From DASULK01 sp036381835 (lineage in GTDB: Bacteria > Actinomycetota > Actinomycetes > Mycobacteriales > Micromonosporaceae): a stretch of 64,000 nt of DNA. The notes beneath the pieces are model-generated. The model saw only the letters and a list, made by a program, of their open reading frames with translations, did not search any database and had not been told where the DNA came from. Both the position numbers and the translations under genes were made by a program. The stretch is from positions 1 to 64,000 of the forward strand of contig DASVCA010000025.1 in the NCBI GenBank assembly GCA_036381835.1, in the 5' to 3' direction. Position 1 is the stretch's first letter. Every line of letters starts with the position of its first letter. Positions 60,922 through 64,000 of this stretch are shown one piece after another.

Positions 60922-61217
60922 CGGAGCTCCCGAACGTGGTTGACCGCGTCGGCGACGATGTGGGCGATGTGGTCGTCGACCAGGGAGTAGGCGATCTCCC
61001 GGCCGCGTCTGGTGCCTTTCACCACGCCGGCTCCGCGCAGTACCCGCAGGTGCTGGGAGACCAGTGGCTGCGCCACGCCGAGCCGTTCCACCAGCTCGTG
61101 CACGCAGCGCTCGCCGTCGGCGAGTTCGGTGACGATCGCGACCCGGATCGGTGCCGACAGGGCTCGCAGCAGCTCGCCGGCCTCCTGGTACGCGGCAAAG
61201 CCGTTTGTGCCAGCCAT
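60918..61217 (-). CDS. ArsR/SmtB-family zinc-type metalloregulator
   Basis: A 99-aa winged-helix repressor. ERCVHELVERLGVAQPLVSQHLRVLRGAGVVKGTRRGR is the DNA-binding core. The C-terminal helix DDHIAHIVADAVNH has the Asp/His spacing of the alpha-5 zinc site in SmtB-like sensors. In mycobacteria an SmtB homologue and Zur are co-transcribed; here it sits between znuB and zur. ATG start. Confidence 0.9.
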   Translation of the reverse strand: MAGTNGFAAYQEAGELLRALSAPIRVAIVTELADGERCVHELVERLGVAQPLVSQHLRVLRGAGVVKGTRRGREIAYSLVDDHIAHIVADAVNHVRELR

Positions 61218-61235
61218 GTTGCAACGATAACCAGT

Positions 61236-62120
61236 TCAGTTCTGCTGCGCCGTCTCGGCGAGCATCACCTCGGCGGGCTCCGGCGTGATCGGGTGCGGCG
61301 GCGCGGACCGCCGGCGGATCGCCCGTAGCCGGCCGCGACCGACCACGACCGCCAGGAACCCGGCGATCGCGAGCACCACGATGGTGGCGCCCGGTGCCGT
61401 GTCCGCGGTGGCCGCCAGCCACATGCCGGCCGCGGCGACGAGCACGCCCAGCCCCATCGCCAGCGCCATCGTGCTGCGAAAGCCGCGGCTGATCTGCTCG
61501 GCGGTGGCGACCGGCACCACCATCAGCGCGCTGATCAGCAACAGGCCGACCGTGCGCATGGCGATCGTCACGGTGACCGCGGTGGCCGCGGCGAGCAGCA
61601 GGTTGAGCGCCCGCACCGGGAGGCCGGACACCCGCGCGTGCTCCTCGTCGTGGCAGACCGCGAACAGCGCCGGGCGCAACAGGATCATCGTGGCCAGCAC
61701 CGTCGCGCCCAGCACTCCGATCGTGATCAGATCGGTCCCGGAGGTGGTGGTGAGCGCCCCGAACAGGTACGACGTCAACGCCGCGCTGCTGCTGTCGGAG
61801 AGCCCGACGAGCAGCACGCCGCCGGCGATGCCGCCGTAGAAGAGAATGGCCAGGGCCAGGTCGCCGGAGGTGCGTCCGCGCTCGCGGATCAGTTCGACGA
61901 CGACCGCGCCGAGCACGGCGGCGATGACCGCGCCGAGCACGGGGGAGCGGTGGAACAGCAGGCCGATCCCGACGCCGGTCAGCGCTATGTGCCCCACCCC
62001 GTCGCCGATCAGCGACATCCGCCGCTGCACCAGGTAGATCCCGATGGCCGGAGCGGTGAGGCCGATGATCAACGCGCCGATCAGCGCGCGAATCATGAAG
62101 TCGTACTGGAAGAGACTCAT
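61236..62120 (-). CDS. znuB: Zinc ABC transporter permease ZnuB
   Basis: A 294-aa membrane protein with about eight helices of the ABC-3 family. FMIRALIGALIIGLTAPAIGIYLVQRRMSLIGDGVGHIALTGVGIGLL is the conserved N-terminal block. HARVSGLPVRALNLLLAAATAV and VGLLLISALMVVPVATAEQ follow. The ATG overlaps the znuC stop (ATGA). Confidence 0.94.
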   Translation of the reverse strand: MSLFQYDFMIRALIGALIIGLTAPAIGIYLVQRRMSLIGDGVGHIALTGVGIGLLFHRSPVLGAVIAAVLGAVVVELIRERGRTSGDLALAILFYGGIAGGVLLVGLSDSSSAALTSYLFGALTTTSGTDLITIGVLGATVLATMILLRPALFAVCHDEEHARVSGLPVRALNLLLAAATAVTVTIAMRTVGLLLISALMVVPVATAEQISRGFRSTMALAMGLGVLVAAAGMWLAATADTAPGATIVVLAIAGFLAVVVGRGRLRAIRRRSAPPHPITPEPAEVMLAETAQQN

Positions 62121-62908
62121 CGGCTCCACATCCCCGGCGGCTGTTCGGGCCCGTGCGGATGCACATGGTCGTGACCGGGCTCGGCGTGATGTCCCACCGG
62201 GGCCGGCACCGGGCCGTCGTGGGCGATCCGTCCCTCGTGCACGACGAGGGCCCGGCTGACCAACGGCTGCAGCGGGCCGAGCTCGTGGGCGACCAGCAGG
62301 ACCGTGCCGCCCGGTCGTCCCGGCGCGGTGCCGTTGCCGCCGGTCCCGGCGAGGAAGTCCCGCAGCGCCGCCGCGAACGCCTCCTGGCTGGCGGCGTCCA
62401 CGCCTGCGGTCGGTTCGTCGAGGACGAGCAGCTCCGGTTCGCCGGCCAGCGCCCGGGCGATGAGGACTCGCTGCTGCTGGCCCCCGGAGAGGGTGGACAC
62501 CGGCTCGTCGGCGCGCTCGCTGAGCCCGACCGCCCGCAGTGCCGCGGCGACCGCCGCTCGATCGGTCGAGCGTGCCGGGCGGAGCAGCCCGCGCCGGCTG
62601 AGCCGTCCGGCGGCGACGACTTCGGCGACCGTGGCGGGCACCCCGCTGCCCGCGCCGAGACGTTGGGGCACGTAGCCGATGCGGGACCACTGCCGGAAGC
62701 GGCGCAGCGGAGTGCCGAACAGGGCCACCGAACCGGCGGTGAGCGGGACGAGGCCGAGGATGGCCCGGACGAGCGTCGACTTGCCCGAACCGTTCGTGCC
62801 GAGCACCGCGACCACTTCGCCGGGGGACACGGTCACCGACACGCCGCGCAGCACGCCCCGGTTGCCGTAGCCGACGGATCCGTCCACGACCTCGATCACC
62901 GGTGTCAT
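62117..62908 (-). CDS. znuC: Zinc ABC transporter ATP-binding protein ZnuC
   Basis: A 263-aa ATPase. Walker A GTNGSGKST is at 37-45, the signature LSGGQQQRVLIARAL near 140 and Walker B LLVLDEPTAGVD. The C-terminal tail is rich in histidine (GHHAEPGHDHVHPHG) and may bind zinc. The ATG at 62908 overlaps the znuA stop (ATGA); a GTG two codons upstream is possible. Confidence 0.93.
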   Translation of the reverse strand: MTPVIEVVDGSVGYGNRGVLRGVSVTVSPGEVVAVLGTNGSGKSTLVRAILGLVPLTAGSVALFGTPLRRFRQWSRIGYVPQRLGAGSGVPATVAEVVAAGRLSRRGLLRPARSTDRAAVAAALRAVGLSERADEPVSTLSGGQQQRVLIARALAGEPELLVLDEPTAGVDAASQEAFAAALRDFLAGTGGNGTAPGRPGGTVLLVAHELGPLQPLVSRALVVHEGRIAHDGPVPAPVGHHAEPGHDHVHPHGPEQPPGMWSR

Positions 62909-63828
62909 GAGCACCCCAGGGCGGACTTCAGCGCGGCTAGGTTGGTCCGCATCAGCGCGAGGTAGTCCGCGCCGGGCGTCGGTCCTTCGATCGGATCGAG
63001 CACCGCTGTCTGCGCGCCGACCTCCCGGGCGATGGTCTCGGCGACCTTCGGACTGGCCAGGGTCTCGAAGAAGATCGTGGTGGCACCGTGCGCCTTGGCC
63101 TCCTCGACGACTTCGGCGAGTTGCTGTGGCGCGGGGTCGTCATCCGGGGTCAGTCCGCTGACGGCGATCTGCTCCAGCCCGTACCGATCGGCGAGGTAGC
63201 CGAACGCGGCGTGACTGACCACGATCTCCCGCCGCCGGCAGGTGCCGAGACCGTCGCGGTACTCGCGGTCGAGCGTCTCCAGTTCGTCGCGCAGCGCCGC
63301 GGCCCGTGCGCGGTAGCCGTCGGCGCGGTCGGGATCGGTCTCGGCGAGGCGTTCGGCCAGGCGGTCCCCGACGGTGGCCAACCGGACCGGGTCCAACCAG
63401 ACGTGTGGATCCTTACCGCTGTCGTGCCGGTGTTCGTCCGCCTCGTCGTGCCGGTGGGCGCCGGCCGCCGCGTCCAGCAGCGGGACCACCTCGGCCACGT
63501 CGAACCCCCGGTCGCCGCCCTCCTGCGCCACCGCCTCGTCAACGGCGGGTTGGAAGCCGCTCAGATAGACGATCAGGTCTGCCTTGCTGATCTGGCCGAC
63601 CTGCCCCGGGTTGAGTTCCACGTCGTGCGGCTCCGCGCCCGGCTTGGCCAACGCCGTGACGCGCACGGCGTCACCGCCGACGCGTTCGGCGACGAACTGC
63701 AGCGGGTAGGCGGCGGCGACCACGTCGACCCGGCCGTCGTCAGGCCCGTCGGTGGTGCAGCTCGCCACACCGATCAGGGCGAGGGCGGCGGTCGCGGTGG
63801 CGAAGGTGCGCAATGCGGTTCGACCCAT
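62905..63828 (-). CDS. znuA: Zinc ABC transporter substrate-binding lipoprotein ZnuA
   Basis: A 307-aa family 9 solute-binding protein. The signal peptide ends at the lipobox VASC (C24). Zinc ligands are expected at GAEPHDVELNP, VVSHAAFGYLADRYGL and FFETLASPKVAETIA. A His-rich loop (AHRHDEADEHRHDSGKDPH) near 122-142 marks zinc rather than manganese binding. A Zur box lies 20 bp before the ATG. First gene of the five-gene zinc operon. Confidence 0.95.
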   Translation of the reverse strand: MGRTALRTFATATAALALIGVASCTTDGPDDGRVDVVAAAYPLQFVAERVGGDAVRVTALAKPGAEPHDVELNPGQVGQISKADLIVYLSGFQPAVDEAVAQEGGDRGFDVAEVVPLLDAAAGAHRHDEADEHRHDSGKDPHVWLDPVRLATVGDRLAERLAETDPDRADGYRARAAALRDELETLDREYRDGLGTCRRREIVVSHAAFGYLADRYGLEQIAVSGLTPDDDPAPQQLAEVVEEAKAHGATTIFFETLASPKVAETIAREVGAQTAVLDPIEGPTPGADYLALMRTNLAALKSALGCS

Positions 63829-63847
63829 GGGTCAACTGTGCGCGTTA

Positions 63848-63864
63848 TTGATAATGATTGTCAA
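63848..63864 (-). promoter_or_regulatory. Zur box upstream of znuA
   Basis: TTGATAAT-G-ATTGTCAA, an inverted repeat with one mismatch between arms, of the TGATAATGATTATCA type used by Zur. It is an AT-rich island in GC-rich DNA, directly before znuA, and should let Zn-Zur repress the whole operon including zur. Confidence 0.88.
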
Positions 63865-63901
63865 AAGCGCATGGTTGCATGGGCGGGCGTCGGCGTGCCG
63901 G

Positions 63902-64000
63902 TCAGAAGATCTTGGCGAGGGCCACCGCCGCCAGCGCGGTCACCATCACCAGCCGCAGCATCCGGGTGTGCGGTGCCTGCACCGGCCAGGTCGTCACCAG
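63902..64000 (-). CDS. C-terminal end of a gene cut by the window edge
   Basis: A minus-strand open frame with 32 codons and a TGA stop at 63902-63904; the start lies beyond 64000. It ends in a hydrophobic helix (MLRLVMVTALAAVALAKIF). The fragment is too short to name. It converges on nothing and lies upstream of the Zur box, in the same direction as the zinc operon. Confidence 0.45.
   Translation of the reverse strand: MVTTWPVQAPHTRMLRLVMVTALAAVALAKIF

Overview
This is a GC-rich chromosomal window from an actinobacterium. The protein families, GTG/TTG starts and gene order (valS-folC, rne-rplU-rpmA-obg, nadD-rsfS-phosphatase, hrcA-dnaJ-rsmE, phoH-ybeY-CorC-era-recO-uppS, ArsR-zur) suggest order Micromonosporales (Micromonosporaceae-like). 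That placement rests on remembered gene order and protein style, not on a database search. I see no insertion sequences, prophage, CRISPR arrays, tRNA genes or obvious recent transfer. Nearly all DNA is tightly packed core chromosome.

Layout. 1-180: the 5S rRNA end of an rrn operon and its terminator. 371-10712: valS, folC and a DUF4233 membrane protein; an unusual membrane protein with a C-terminal VOC domain; ndk; ileS under a translational T-box; plsC. 10780-18194: a proline-rich anchored protein; the paired uncharacterised genes TIGR03960 (radical SAM) and TIGR03936/DUF2344 (apparent ATC start); RNase E/G; a lipoprotein. 18195-20545: rplU (hairpin-rich leader), rpmA, obg. 20550-24388: trpS behind a ribosome-mediated attenuator with a Trp-Trp leader peptide, then pepN. 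24450-31732: nadD, rsfS, a histidine phosphatase, a 3-hydroxyisobutyrate-dehydrogenase-like enzyme, comEA, comEC, holA. 31729-35972: a small membrane protein, rpsT, an APH-like kinase, lepA, a GlsB-like membrane protein. 36078-39183: a sugar-type ABC importer without its own ATPase. 39209-42723: a secreted lysozyme-like protein, an enoyl-CoA hydratase, hemW, DUF4870. 42866-47703: a CIRCE-controlled hrcA-dnaJ-rsmE group, a HIT protein, a beta-lactamase-fold hydrolase. 47848-53717: phoH, ybeY, a CorC-type protein, a deaminase-like protein, era, recO, uppS. 53698-55149: gnd. 55214-58334: a TPP-riboswitch-controlled ykoEDC ECF transporter. 58537-60507: an acyl-CoA dehydrogenase. 60508-63864: one zinc operon (znuA-znuC-znuB-ArsR-zur) behind a Zur box. 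The last 99 bp hold the C-terminus of another minus-strand gene.

Most of the window serves translation: three aminoacyl-tRNA synthetases, ribosomal proteins L21, L27 and S20, the GTPases Obg, Era and LepA, RsfS, RsmE, YbeY and RNase E. The regulatory DNA is the most rewarding part: a T-box, a peptide-sensing trp attenuator, a TPP riboswitch, a CIRCE element, a Zur box, a palindrome-rich rplU leader, and several starts placed 6-7 nt after a -10 hexamer, which suggests leaderless transcripts. The strongest candidates for follow-up are the trpS attenuator, the apparent ATC start of the TIGR03936 gene and the rplU leader hairpins.
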